The notes under the pieces: model-generated
The model's database searches: none
The model's input: the letters and a program-made list of their open reading frames with translations, nothing else
What the model was told of the DNA's origin: nothing
Part shown: positions 34,201-42,084 of the stretch, in pieces
Position numbering within the stretch: the stretch's first letter is position 1
Layout of the letters: each line of letters starts with the position of its first letter
Made by a program: the position numbers and the translations under genes
NCBI RefSeq assembly: GCF_027107535.1
Contig: NZ_CP114283.1
Span: forward strand, 7,936,001-8,000,000
From: Streptomyces aurantiacus
GTDB taxonomy: Bacteria > Actinomycetota > Actinomycetes > Streptomycetales > Streptomycetaceae
Reading direction: 5' to 3'
DNA: 64,000 nt

Positions 34201-35084
34201 AGGCCGAGGCCGCCGCGGAGGCCGACCGGCTCATGTCGAACGCCCGCGACGAGGCCGACGACACGCTGGACAAGGCGCGCAAGGAAGCCAACAAGCGGCG
34301 GTCCGAGGCGGCCGAGCAGGTCGACAAGCTGATCACGGAGACGACCGCGGAGGCGGACAAGCTCCTCTCGGAGTCGCAGCAGAGCGCGCACAAGACGACC
34401 GCCGACGCGGAGACGCAGGCCGACTCGATGGTGGGCGCGGCTCGCAACGAGGCGGAGCGGCTGCTCTCCGAGGCGACGGTCGAGGGCAACTCGCTGGTGG
34501 AGCGGGCCAGGACGGACGCGGACGAGCTGCTGGTCGGCGCGCGCCGGGACGCCACGGCCATAAGGGAGCGCGCCGAGGAGCTGCGTGACCGGATCACCAG
34601 CGAGATCGAGGATCTGCACGACCGGGCCCGCCGGGAGTCCGCCGAGACGATGAAGGCGGCGGGCGACCGCTGCGACGCGCTCATCAAGGCCGCCGAGGAC
34701 CAGCTGAGGGAAGCCGAGGCGAAGGCCAAGGACCTGGTGTCGGAGGCCAACTCCGAAGCGGGCAAGGTCCGTATCGCCGCCGTGAAGAAGGCGGAGGGGC
34801 TCCTCAAGGAGGCCGAGCAGAAGAAGGCCGCGCTCATCTCCGAGGCCGAGGCGATCAGGTCCGAGGCGGTCCGTGAGGCGCGGGCCGCGGTCGAGGAGGG
34901 CAGGCGCGAGCTGGAGGTGCTGGTCCGGCGCCGCGAGGACATCAATGCCGAGATCTCCCGTGTCCAGGACGTCCTTGAGGCGTTGGAGTCGTTTGAGGCC
35001 CCGTCGAGCACGAAGGACGGGGGCGTCAAGGCGGGCGCTGCGGCCGGTGCGACTCGTTCGGGTGGGAAGCCGTCGGAGGGCTAG
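31236..35084 (+). CDS. scy: Scy, polarised-growth coiled-coil scaffold
   Basis: Cytoskeletal scaffold that organises the hyphal tip, recruiting DivIVA and FilP and setting new branch sites. 1282 residues from GTG 31236 (RGYERQEREPAADVDHLSRF), slightly shorter than the ~1326-residue S. coelicolor protein; GTG 31188 would add 16 residues. A short DivIVA-like N-terminal coiled coil (residues ~10-60) is followed by more than 1100 residues of nearly continuous coiled coil rich in Ala, Glu, Arg, with unusual long-period repeats such as EAERLRAEA. The C-terminus ends in a Gly/Ala-rich tail. Next gene is filP, 181 bp on. Confidence 0.95.
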   Translation: MRGYERQEREPAADVDHLSRFEAEMERLKTEREKAVQHAEDLGYQVEVLRAKLHEARRALATRPAYDSADIGYQAEQMLRNAQIQADQLRQDAERELSQARAQTQRILQEHAEQAARLQAELHQEAVTRRQQLDQELSERRQSVESHVNENVAWAEQLRARSEQQARRLVDESRTEAEQALTAARAEAERVAAEARQRLQSDAEQARAEAEALLRRARTDAERLLNAASTQAQEAADHAEQLRTSTASDSDNARRQAGELSRAAEQRIQEAEAALREARAEAEKVLTEAKEAAAKALSSAESANEQRTRTAKEQVARLVSEATKEAEATKSEAEQAVADARTKAEKIIAEAEENARSLTAEETASQLSKAARTAEDVLNKASEEAKSTTKAASEEAERIRAEAEAEADRLRAEAHDIAEQLKGTAKDDTKEYRAKTVELQEEARRLRGDAEQLRADANAEGERIRSEARREAVQQIEEAAKTAEELLSKAKADADELRSNATTESQRVRTEAIERATTLRRQAEETLERTRAEAERHRAEAVEQSEEIQADAERAARELHEDTERAIAARQAEAAEGLARLHTEAEERLASAEQALTDARAQAERIRREAAEEIDRLRGEAAERIRTLQAQAETEAERLRTEAAADASASRAEGESIAVRLRSEAAAEAERLKSEAQDSADRVRAEAQAAAERLATEAAEALSAAQEEAARRRREAEELLGAARQEADQERERAREQSEELLASARKRVEEAQTEAVRLVEEADRRATEMVSAAEQTAQQVRDSVAGLHEQAQEEITGLRSAAEHVAERMRTEAQQEADRVRADAYAERERASEDGNRIRREAQEASEAAKSLAERTVSEAIAESERLRSDASEYVQRARTEASDAIASAEQDASRSRADAREDANRIRSDAATQADTLLTETTSEVERLIAETNQEAERVRAESVAKAEKLISDATGDAERLRAEAADTVGSAQQHAERVRSEAQRVKAEAAAEADRLMSNARDEADDTLDKARKEANKRRSEAAEQVDKLITETTAEADKLLSESQQSAHKTTADAETQADSMVGAARNEAERLLSEATVEGNSLVERARTDADELLVGARRDATAIRERAEELRDRITSEIEDLHDRARRESAETMKAAGDRCDALIKAAEDQLREAEAKAKDLVSEANSEAGKVRIAAVKKAEGLLKEAEQKKAALISEAEAIRSEAVREARAAVEEGRRELEVLVRRREDINAEISRVQDVLEALESFEAPSSTKDGGVKAGAAAGATRSGGKPSEG

Positions 35085-35219
35085 CCAAGAGCCAACTTCC
35101 GTGCTTGTCAGGGGCGCTCAGCAAAGTCTCTGGCAAGCGGTCCGGCAGTTAGCCACCGAAAAGGGTGTCATTCTCCATATCAATCGGGCTACTGCTCGAT
35201 GACACACCGTTCTGGCCCC

Positions 35220-35225
35220 TAGGAT
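35220..35225 (+). promoter_or_regulatory. filP -10 element
   Basis: TAGGAT, 40 bp upstream of the filP ATG, is a good -10 match; the -35 is weak (GATGAC region near 35198). filP also has AGGAA 5 nt before its start, so it can be expressed independently of scy. Confidence 0.45.
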
Positions 35226-35265
35226 TCCATCTATCACCTCACCGGTCTCATTCGACAGGAACCCC

Positions 35266-36201
35266 ATGAGCGACACTTCCCCCTACGGCTTCGAGCTTGT
35301 GCGGCGTGGGTACGACCGCGCTCAGGTGGACGAACGCATTTCGAAGCTCGTCTCCGACCGTGACAGCGCTCTGGCCCGTATCACTGCTCTCGAGAAGCGC
35401 ATCGAGGAACTTCATCTCGAAACGCAGAACGCCCAGGCCCAGGTAAGCGACGCCGAGCCGTCGTACGCCGGCCTCGGCGCGCGCGTCGAGAAGATCCTCC
35501 GCCTCGCCGAGGAGGAGGCCAAGGACCTGCGCGAGGAGGCCCGTCGCGCGGCGGAACAGCACCGTGAGCTCGCCGAGTCGGCGGCCCAGCAGGTGCGCAA
35601 CGACGCAGAATCGTTCTCTGCGGACCGCAAGTCCAAGGCCGAGGACGAGGGCGTCCGGATCGTCGAGAAGGCCAAGTCCGACGCCTCCCAGCTGCGCCAG
35701 GAGGCGACGAAGGACGCGCAGTCGAAGCGTGAGGAGGCGGACGCCCTCTTCGAGGAGACCCGTGCGAAGGCCGCGCAGGCCGCCGCCGACTTCGAGACGA
35801 ACCTCGCCAAGCGCCGTGAGCAGTCCGAGCGTGACCTGGCCTCGCGTCAGGCCAAGGCCGAGAAGCGTCTCGCGGAGATCGAGCACCGTGCGGAGCAGCT
35901 GCGCCTGGAGGCCGAGAAGCTGCGTACGGACGCCGAGCGCCGCGCCCGTCAGACGGTGGAGACGGCTCAGCGCCAGGCCGAGGACATCGTGGCCGACGCG
36001 AACGCCAAGGCGGACCGGATCCGTTCGGAGTCCGAGCGCGAGCTGGCGGCCCTCACGAACCGCCGCGACTCGATCAACGCCCAGCTGACGAACGTGCGCG
36101 AGATGCTGGCGACGCTCACCGGTGCGGCCGTGGCCGCCGCCGGGTCGCCCGCCGAGGACGAGCCGATCACCCGTGGGGTGCCGGCTCAGCAGTCCCGATA
36201 G
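35266..36201 (+). CDS. filP: FilP intermediate-filament-like cytoskeletal protein
   Basis: Coiled-coil protein that self-assembles into a network near hyphal tips, giving stiffness, and interacts with DivIVA and Scy. 311 residues against ~310 in S. coelicolor. The N-terminus SPYGFELVRRGYDRAQVDERI is a DivIVA-like motif, followed by a short coil (residues ~20-60), a non-coiled hinge (SYAGLG), then a long Ala/Glu/Arg coiled coil to about residue 275 and a Pro-rich end. Followed by a strong terminator. Confidence 0.96.
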   Translation: MSDTSPYGFELVRRGYDRAQVDERISKLVSDRDSALARITALEKRIEELHLETQNAQAQVSDAEPSYAGLGARVEKILRLAEEEAKDLREEARRAAEQHRELAESAAQQVRNDAESFSADRKSKAEDEGVRIVEKAKSDASQLRQEATKDAQSKREEADALFEETRAKAAQAAADFETNLAKRREQSERDLASRQAKAEKRLAEIEHRAEQLRLEAEKLRTDAERRARQTVETAQRQAEDIVADANAKADRIRSESERELAALTNRRDSINAQLTNVREMLATLTGAAVAAAGSPAEDEPITRGVPAQQSR

Positions 36202-36330
36202 CACCGGAGCGACAGGAACGGTTGTCGGGGGTCCGCGGGCCGGCTGTGGCTGCTCGCGCCCACGCGGCGAAGCCGCAGATCGACACCGCCCCGCGCCCCT
36301 CACGGGGGCGCCTTCCTGAACCGAGCGCAC

Positions 36331-36363
36331 AGCCCCCTGCCACTCCGGTGGCAGGGGGCTTTG
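36331..36363 (+). terminator. rho-independent terminator after filP
   Basis: AGCCCCCTGCCAC (36331-36343) pairs perfectly with 36348-36360 across a 4-nt loop and is followed by TTTGT. It separates filP from the ABC genes. Confidence 0.9.
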
Positions 36364-36383
36364 TCGCGTTCTAGCGTGGGCCC

Positions 36384-37370
36384 ATGATCGAGCTCGAGGG
36401 GCTGACCAAGCGGTACGGCGAGAAGATGGCGGTGAACCAGCTGACGTTCGCCGTGCGGCCCGGGGTCGTCACCGGGTTCCTCGGGCCGAACGGCGCCGGG
36501 AAGTCCACGACGATGCGGATGATGCTCGGCCTCGACCGGCCGACCGCGGGTGACGTCCGGATCGACGGGCAGCACTACGACCGCCTCAAGGATCCGCTGA
36601 AGTACATCGGGGGTCTCCTCGACGCCAAGGCCATGCACGGCGGCCGCAGTGCCTTCAACCACCTCCTGTGCCTCGCGCAGAGCAACGGCATCCCGAGGTC
36701 GCGGGTGCACGAGGTCCTCGACACCGTCGGTCTCACGGCGGTGGCGAAGAAGAAGGCGAAGGGCTTCTCCCTCGGTATGGGGCAGCGGCTCGGCATCGCG
36801 GGCGCACTGCTCGGCGACCCGCGGATCCTGATGTTCGACGAGCCGGTCAACGGGCTCGACCCCGAGGGCATCCACTGGATCCGCAACCTGATGAAGTCCC
36901 TCGCCGCCCAGGGCCGTACGGTCTTCGTCTCCTCGCACCTGATGAGCGAGATGGCGCTGACGGCCGACCACCTCGTCGTGATCGGTCAGGGCCGGCTGCT
37001 CGCGGACACCTCCATGGCCGGCTTCATCCGGGAGAACTCCCGGTCGTACGTGCGGATCCGGTCGCCTCAGCGGGAATCGCTGCTCGACGTGCTGCACTCG
37101 GCGGGGGTCACGGTCGTCGAGACGGGCAACGGGACGCTGGAGGTGGACGGTTCGAAGTCGGAGCACATCGGTGAGCTCGCCGCACAGCACGGGATCGTGC
37201 TGCACGAGCTGAGCCCCCAGCAGGCCTCGCTGGAGGAGGCGTTCATGCAGCTGACGGCGGAGTCGGTGGAGTACCACGCGCACGCCGACACGCCGCTCGC
37301 CGCCGCGCCGCCGCCCCCTCCCGGCGAGCAGCGGGGACCGCGGTGGGGCACCGACTGGAAGAAGGGCTGA
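36384..37370 (+). CDS. ABC transporter ATPase 1 (BcrA/DrrA-like)
   Basis: 328-residue nucleotide-binding subunit. Walker A GPNGAGKST at 34-42, signature SLGMGQRLGIA, Walker B ILMFDEPVNGLDPEG, H-loop VSSHLMSE, then a ~100-residue C-terminal domain ending in a Pro/Gly-rich tail. TAGCGT (36372-36377) ends 6 nt before the ATG and no ribosome-binding site exists: leaderless. Pairs with the permease starting 4 nt after its stop. Paralogue of the ATPase at 38255. Substrate unknown; antibiotic or lipid export is typical of the family. Confidence 0.92.
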   Translation: MIELEGLTKRYGEKMAVNQLTFAVRPGVVTGFLGPNGAGKSTTMRMMLGLDRPTAGDVRIDGQHYDRLKDPLKYIGGLLDAKAMHGGRSAFNHLLCLAQSNGIPRSRVHEVLDTVGLTAVAKKKAKGFSLGMGQRLGIAGALLGDPRILMFDEPVNGLDPEGIHWIRNLMKSLAAQGRTVFVSSHLMSEMALTADHLVVIGQGRLLADTSMAGFIRENSRSYVRIRSPQRESLLDVLHSAGVTVVETGNGTLEVDGSKSEHIGELAAQHGIVLHELSPQQASLEEAFMQLTAESVEYHAHADTPLAAAPPPPPGEQRGPRWGTDWKKG

Positions 37371-37374
37371 ACCC

Positions 37375-38145
37375 ATGGCCGCGACGCAGGTCGTCCGCTC
37401 CGAGTGGACCAAGATCCGGTCCGTGGCGTCCACGGTGTGGACGCTGAGTCTCGCCGCCGTGGTGACCGTCGTGCTCGGCGTGCTGATCTCGCTGCTGTCC
37501 AAGAACGAGTTCGACAAGTTGAGCCCGAAGGACCGGCTCTCCTTCGACCCCACGTTCATCAGCTTCGCGGGAATGAGCCTCGGTCAGCTGGCGATGATCG
37601 TGTTCGGCGTGCTGGTGGTGTCCAACGAGTACAGCACCGGCATGATCCGCACCTCGCTCTCCGCCGTCCCGCAGCGCGGCACGTTCCTCTTCAGCAAGAT
37701 CGCGGTGGCGACCGGGCTCGCCTTCCTCGTCGCCCTCGTGACCAGTTTCGTCGCGTTCTTCCTCGGCCAGGCGATGCTCGGCTCCCACCGGGCGTCGATC
37801 GGCGACCCGGGCGTGCTGCGCGCGGTCATCGGCGGCGGTCTCTACATGACCCTCATCGCGGTCTTCTCGATGGGCGTCGCCACGATGCTCCGCAGTCCGA
37901 TGCTCTCCCTCGGCATCCTGATGCCGTTCTTCTTCCTCATCTCCGCCATCCTCGGCAACGTCTCGGCCACCAAGAAGATCGGCCAGTACCTGCCCGACCA
38001 GGCGGGCAGCAAGATCATGCAGGTGGTGACCCCGGTCGACGACGAGGTGCCGTACGGGCCCTGGGGCGGCCTCGGGATCATGGTGCTGTGGGTGGTCCTC
38101 GCGGTGGCCGGCGGGTATGTGCTGCTCAAGAGGAGAGACGCGTAG
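37375..38145 (+). CDS. ABC transporter permease 1
   Basis: 256 residues, about six predicted membrane helices, ABC-2 type. Starts AATQVVRSEWTKIRSVASTVWTLS, the SEWTKIRS motif common to Streptomyces ABC-2 permeases paired with such ATPases; also SLGQLAMIVFGVLVVSNEYSTGMIRTSLS. Start ATG 37375, four bases after the ATPase stop, so co-translated. The closest relative in the window is the permease at 39484. Confidence 0.9.
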   Translation: MAATQVVRSEWTKIRSVASTVWTLSLAAVVTVVLGVLISLLSKNEFDKLSPKDRLSFDPTFISFAGMSLGQLAMIVFGVLVVSNEYSTGMIRTSLSAVPQRGTFLFSKIAVATGLAFLVALVTSFVAFFLGQAMLGSHRASIGDPGVLRAVIGGGLYMTLIAVFSMGVATMLRSPMLSLGILMPFFFLISAILGNVSATKKIGQYLPDQAGSKIMQVVTPVDDEVPYGPWGGLGIMVLWVVLAVAGGYVLLKRRDA

Positions 38146-38165
38146 GAGTGTCTTTTTACCCGCTC

Positions 38166-38194
38166 TTGAAGGGAACCGTCAGCGCCCCGATATC
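38166..38194 (+). promoter_or_regulatory. candidate promoter of second ABC unit
   Basis: TTGAAG (38166-38171) and GATATC (38189-38194) are spaced 17 bp in the gap between the first permease and the second ATPase. It suggests that the duplicated unit has its own promoter. Confidence 0.4.
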
Positions 38195-38254
38195 CTCCTA
38201 ACCCTTACGGGGGCGTGTGCCCCGACGTCCTGAAGCTTTCGATGGGTGCGGAGA

Positions 38255-39487
38255 ATGATCGAGGCAGTCGGCCTGACGAAGCGCTACGGCGACAAGACAG
38301 CCGTGCACAACCTTTCCTTCCAGGTGCGGCCGGGGTCCGTCACCGGCTTCCTCGGCCCCAACGGGTCGGGCAAGTCGACGACCATGCGGATGATCCTCGG
38401 GCTCGACAACCCGACCTCCGGCCAGGTGACGATCGGCGGCTACCCGTACCGCAGGCTGCCCAACGCCCCCCGCCAGGTCGGCGCGCTCCTCGACGCCAAG
38501 GCCGTGCACGGCGGTCGGCACGCCCGCAACCACCTGCTGTGCCTGGCCCAGCTGTCGGGCATCCCCGCACGCCGGGTGGACGAGGTGCTCGGTGTCGTGG
38601 GGCTCCAGGACGTGGCGCGCAAGCGCTCCAAGGGCTTCTCCCTCGGCATGGGCCAGCGGCTCGGCATCGCGGCCGCGCTGCTCGGCGACCCGCAGGTGCT
38701 GCTCTTCGACGAGCCGGTCAACGGGCTCGACCCCGAGGGCATCCTGTGGGTGCGCAACCTGATGAAGTCGCTGGCCGCGGAGGGCCGGACCGTCTTCGTC
38801 TCCTCGCACCTCATGAGCGAGATGGCCGTCACCGCCGACCACCTCATCGTGATCGGCCGCGGTCAGCTGCTCGCCGACATGAGCGTCGGCGCCTTCATCT
38901 CGCACAACTCCGCCGACTTCGCGCGCGTGCGGACCCCCGACACCGAGCCCCACCAGCGCGAGAAGCTGACGTCCGCGCTCACGGAGGCGGGCGGTCAGGT
39001 GATGCCGGAGCAGGACGGCGGACTGCGTGTCACCGGTCTGCCGCTGCCGCGCATCAGCGACCTCGCGCACGAGGCGGACGTACGCCTGTGGGAGCTCTCG
39101 CCGCACCAGGCCTCGCTGGAGGAGGCGTACATGCGGATGACGCAGGGAGCCGTCGACTACCGCTCCAGCATCGACCAGCGCGCCGGCCTGCAGCAGGAGC
39201 TGCCGCCGGGGGCCGTGCCGCCGCCGCAGATGCCGGTGCCGGGACAGGGCCAGCCGGGCTGGTACGCCCCGCCGCCGCCCCAGCAGGGCGGGCATCCGTT
39301 CGCGATGCCGCAGGGACAGCCCCCGGCGGGCCCGTACGGCGCTCCGGGCGCCCCCGGGGCCGGGGAGCCCAATCCGTACACCCAGCCCGCCCCCGCGCAG
39401 TCCGCAGCCGCTCCCGCGGCGCCTGCGGCCGCCCCCGCACAGCCCGCCGCCGCCCCCGACCTGACCAAGCCCGAGGACGCCCGATGA
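38255..39487 (+). CDS. ABC transporter ATPase 2 with Pro/Gln/Ala-rich tail
   Basis: 410 residues from ATG 38255 (MIEAVGLTKRYG, aligned with ATPase 1); a GTG at 38246 is possible. Walker A GPNGSGKST, signature SLGMGQRLGIA, Walker B VLLFDEPVNGLDPEG. After about residue 315 a ~95-residue tail follows rich in Pro, Gln, Ala and Gly (QQELPPGAVPPPQ, PQQGGHPFAMPQG). The tail is absent from ATPase 1 and resembles the disordered N-terminus of its own permease. ATGA overlap with that permease gene. Confidence 0.91.
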   Translation: MIEAVGLTKRYGDKTAVHNLSFQVRPGSVTGFLGPNGSGKSTTMRMILGLDNPTSGQVTIGGYPYRRLPNAPRQVGALLDAKAVHGGRHARNHLLCLAQLSGIPARRVDEVLGVVGLQDVARKRSKGFSLGMGQRLGIAAALLGDPQVLLFDEPVNGLDPEGILWVRNLMKSLAAEGRTVFVSSHLMSEMAVTADHLIVIGRGQLLADMSVGAFISHNSADFARVRTPDTEPHQREKLTSALTEAGGQVMPEQDGGLRVTGLPLPRISDLAHEADVRLWELSPHQASLEEAYMRMTQGAVDYRSSIDQRAGLQQELPPGAVPPPQMPVPGQGQPGWYAPPPPQQGGHPFAMPQGQPPAGPYGAPGAPGAGEPNPYTQPAPAQSAAAPAAPAAAPAQPAAAPDLTKPEDAR

Positions 39488-40329
39488 GCACGCCCCAGCC
39501 GCAGACGCACCAGCAGGCCGCCCCTGCCCCGAACTGGCAGTCGGCGCCCGGGACTTCGTACACCTCGCCGATCCCGATCACGCGCACCCATCTCGGTCAC
39601 GCGCTCACCTCGGAGTGGACGAAGATCAAGTCGGTGCGCTCCACGATGTGGACGCTCGGGGTCTTCCTGCTCCTGGTCGTGGGGATCGGCCTGCTCGTCG
39701 CCGCCCAGACGACCGACGAGGACTACCGGAACGTCCCGTACACGATCCCCGCCTTCTTCGGACTGATCCTCGGACAGATCTGCCTGATCACCCTGGGTGT
39801 GCTGGTGATCTCGTCCGAGTACGGCACGGGCATGATCCGTACGACGTTCACGGCCTCGCCCCAGCGTCACCGGGTGCTCACCGCCAAGCTGCTGGTCTTC
39901 TTCGTCGTCGCGTTCGTCGTGTCGGCCCTCGCCATCGGGTTCGTGGGCCTCGCCACCTCGGGCATGCACGGCGGGTCGTCGGACAACGAGTGGGGCGGGA
40001 CCGTCCTGAAGGGCTCGCTCTACGTGTCGCTGCTCGGCGTGCTCGCGCTCGCCGTGGGCTCGATGCTGCGGCACTCCGCGGGCGCGATCACCGCGATGCT
40101 CGGTGTGGTCCTGGTGCCGGCGATCCTGCCCGCGTTCCTGCTGATGTCCGAGAGCATGCGCACGATCGGCGAGAAGATGATGGAGTACAACGCTCCGAAC
40201 GCGCTCGCCCAGATCTTCGAGATCGACAGCGAGAACGGGGGCGGCGGCTCACAGCTCGCCCTGCTCGCCGGCGTGACCGCGGCGGCCATCGCGGGCGCCT
40301 ACGTCCTGCTGGAGCGGCGGGACGTGTAG
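39484..40329 (+). CDS. ABC transporter permease 2
   Basis: 281 residues: a ~30-residue disordered N-terminus rich in Gln, Pro and Ala, then the ABC-2 permease core with HALTSEWTKIKSVRSTMWTLGVF, GLILGQICLITLGVLVISSEYGTGMIRTTF and about six membrane helices. Coupled to ATPase 2 by ATGA. It shares the SEWTKI-S and SSEYGTGMIRT signatures with permease 1, showing that the ATPase-permease pair was duplicated as a unit. Convergent with the small Cys/His protein gene. Confidence 0.9.
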   Translation: MSTPQPQTHQQAAPAPNWQSAPGTSYTSPIPITRTHLGHALTSEWTKIKSVRSTMWTLGVFLLLVVGIGLLVAAQTTDEDYRNVPYTIPAFFGLILGQICLITLGVLVISSEYGTGMIRTTFTASPQRHRVLTAKLLVFFVVAFVVSALAIGFVGLATSGMHGGSSDNEWGGTVLKGSLYVSLLGVLALAVGSMLRHSAGAITAMLGVVLVPAILPAFLLMSESMRTIGEKMMEYNAPNALAQIFEIDSENGGGGSQLALLAGVTAAAIAGAYVLLERRDV

Positions 40330-40350
40330 GCGCGGGACATGGACCGGGGG

Positions 40351-40692
40351 CTAGAACCTCGGCGCGTTACGGGACCGCTGCACCCGCGTGGTGCGGCGGT
40401 CCTTCGCGTTCCAGCACGCCTTGTGCCAGTGACGGCGGTCGTCGACACCGGAGTGCTCGGGCCAGGCCACCACGTGCGGGACACCGGAGGGGATCTGCTG
40501 GTCGCAGCCGGGGCAGCGGTACGTCTTGCCCTGCGCGCTCGCCCCCGCCACGTGCCGCACGCTCCACGAGTCGCCCCGCCAGCTCTCCGAGGACTGCCAG
40601 CCCCCGTAGCGGTCGGAGGGGTCCGATCCGTCTGCGGACGCGCTCCGACCGGAGCCGTCCGCGCCCTTGGGACGGTTGCGACGCGGGGACAC
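40351..40692 (-). CDS. small Cys/His protein, hypothetical
   Basis: 113 residues from GTG 40692, which has GAGG 6 nt upstream (the longer frame is rejected). The N-terminal half is charged and disordered (SPRRNRPKGADGSGRS); the C-terminal half has KTYRCPGCDQQI, then VVAWPEHSG and HWHKACWNAK, then basic residues. The CPGC...H...HxxC spacing looks like a zinc ribbon or FYVE-like zinc site. Conserved in streptomycetes from memory and often labelled ATP/GTP-binding, for which I see no motif. Function unknown. Confidence 0.75.
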   Translation of the reverse strand: MSPRRNRPKGADGSGRSASADGSDPSDRYGGWQSSESWRGDSWSVRHVAGASAQGKTYRCPGCDQQIPSGVPHVVAWPEHSGVDDRRHWHKACWNAKDRRTTRVQRSRNAPRF

Positions 40693-40908
40693 GGGACACC
40701 TCACGGAGCTATACAGGGAGCACGGGGCGTCCAGCCTACGCGGAGCGCCCAGGGGTACGCGGACGTCACCAATCCCCACAGATCCACCGCACGGCCGGCT
40801 CATTCTGCAGACAATCCGCCAATCTCCCCGCCAAGCCGTGTCCTTGGCACGTGTCAGACGGTTATGCGAGGTGGGGGAGCCGCGTCGGCACAAGGAGGCA
40901 GGAGTGCG

Positions 40909-41937
40909 ATGCGCGTAGGAAGTTTTGTTCTGGCGGCCCAGTTCCCAGGACAGGGCCAGGGCGAGGCGCTGCACCGCGCGGTGCGGTCCGCGGAGGTCGC
41001 CGAGGAGGCCGGCCTCGACACGGTATGGCTTGCCGAGCACCACTTCGTGCCGTACGGGACGTGCCCGTCGGCCGTGACACTCGCGGCGTTACTGCTCGGC
41101 CGCACCCGCCGTATCCGCGTGGGCACGGCGGTCAGCGTGCTGCCCACCGTGCACCCGGTGGCGCTGGGCGAGCAGGCCGCGCTGCTGCACGTGACGTCCG
41201 GCGGGCGCTTCTCGCTCGGGGTGGGACGCGGGGGCCCCTGGGTCGACCTCGAGGTCTTCGGGATGGGCCTGGAGGCGTACGAGCAGGGGTTCCCGGAATC
41301 ACTCGATCTGCTGGTGCGGTGGCTGCGCCGGCCGTCCGTCGCGGGCGGGTCCGAGCGCTTCGACTTCCGCGAAGTCCCCGTCGTGCCACGGCCGTCGGAG
41401 GCCCTGTCGGGCGGCGAGGGCCCCGAGGTCGTCGTGGCCTGCACCTCCCCGGCGAGCGTCCGGCTGGCCGCCGAGCGCAAACTGCCGATGCTGCTCGGCA
41501 TGCACGTAGGGGACGAGGAGAAGGCCGAGATGGTCGCGCTGTGGCGTTCGTGCGCGCTCGCCGCGGGGCACACCCCCGACGACATCGCGGACGCCGCCCA
41601 CGTCTCGGCCGGGGTCGCACAGATCGCGGACCGGCGGACGGACGCGGTGGAGACGCTCCTGAAGACCATGCCGGGCTGGCTGAAGCAGGGGCTCGACGCG
41701 CATGTGACGGTGGACGACCGAAAGCGTTCGATGCGCGATCCCCTGGCGTACACCGAACTGCTCTGCGGCCTCCACCCGGTGGGCACCCCCCGCCTGTGCG
41801 CCGACCGCCTCGCGGCGACCTCCGAGCGCACGGGGATCACCCGCTTCGCCCTCCTCGTGGAAGGCACCGGTGATCTCGCGGCCACGGAGGAGAACGTCCG
41901 GCGCCTGGGGGGCGAGGTACTGCCACGGCTGAGGTGA
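40909..41937 (+). CDS. LLM-class flavin-dependent oxidoreductase, TTA-containing
   Basis: 342-residue luciferase-like monooxygenase fold (TIM barrel), using FMN or F420; substrate unknown. Motifs: LAAQFPGQGQGEALHRAVR, TVWLAEHHFVPYGTCPS, RIRVGTAVSVLPTVHPVALGEQAALL, FSLGVGRGGPWVDLEVFG. Start ATG 40909 has AAGGAGG 10 nt upstream. Codon 61 (41089-41091) is TTA, the only in-frame TTA I found in the window, so translation probably depends on the bldA tRNA and is linked to development or late growth. Convergent with the SCO5389-family gene. Confidence 0.88.
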   Translation: MRVGSFVLAAQFPGQGQGEALHRAVRSAEVAEEAGLDTVWLAEHHFVPYGTCPSAVTLAALLLGRTRRIRVGTAVSVLPTVHPVALGEQAALLHVTSGGRFSLGVGRGGPWVDLEVFGMGLEAYEQGFPESLDLLVRWLRRPSVAGGSERFDFREVPVVPRPSEALSGGEGPEVVVACTSPASVRLAAERKLPMLLGMHVGDEEKAEMVALWRSCALAAGHTPDDIADAAHVSAGVAQIADRRTDAVETLLKTMPGWLKQGLDAHVTVDDRKRSMRDPLAYTELLCGLHPVGTPRLCADRLAATSERTGITRFALLVEGTGDLAATEENVRRLGGEVLPRLR

Positions 41938-41988
41938 ACCGGCCCGCACTCCCCCCGAAGGGAGCGGCGCGCCGGCTCAGCCTGCCCG

Positions 41989-42013
41989 GGACCGGGCCGA
42001 ACAGGCCCGGTCC
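41989..42013. terminator. hairpin between LLM and SCO5389-family genes
   Basis: GGACCGGGCC (41989-41998) pairs perfectly with GGCCCGGTCC (42004-42013) over a GAACA-type loop, in the gap between convergent genes. Confidence 0.65.
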
Positions 42014-42084
42014 GCGGGAAGCTTGCCGCCCCGGTACAGAACACCTCCCGCGTACGGAGCGGCAAGCCGTGCGACTCCACTGCC

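Noticed and set aside
31496..35029. 1177-codon open frame antisense to scy
   Set aside because: It is Ser/Ala/Arg-rich shadow coding from the GC-rich coiled-coil repeats of scy. It has no ribosome-binding site and no recognisable domain.
31236..35084. Repetitive DNA in scy considered as a CRISPR or satellite array
   Set aside because: Repeats are degenerate, in frame and encode coiled coil; there are no fixed repeats with unique spacers.
36202..36330. Small gene between filP and the ABC genes
   Set aside because: No start with a ribosome-binding site; the segment leads into the terminator.
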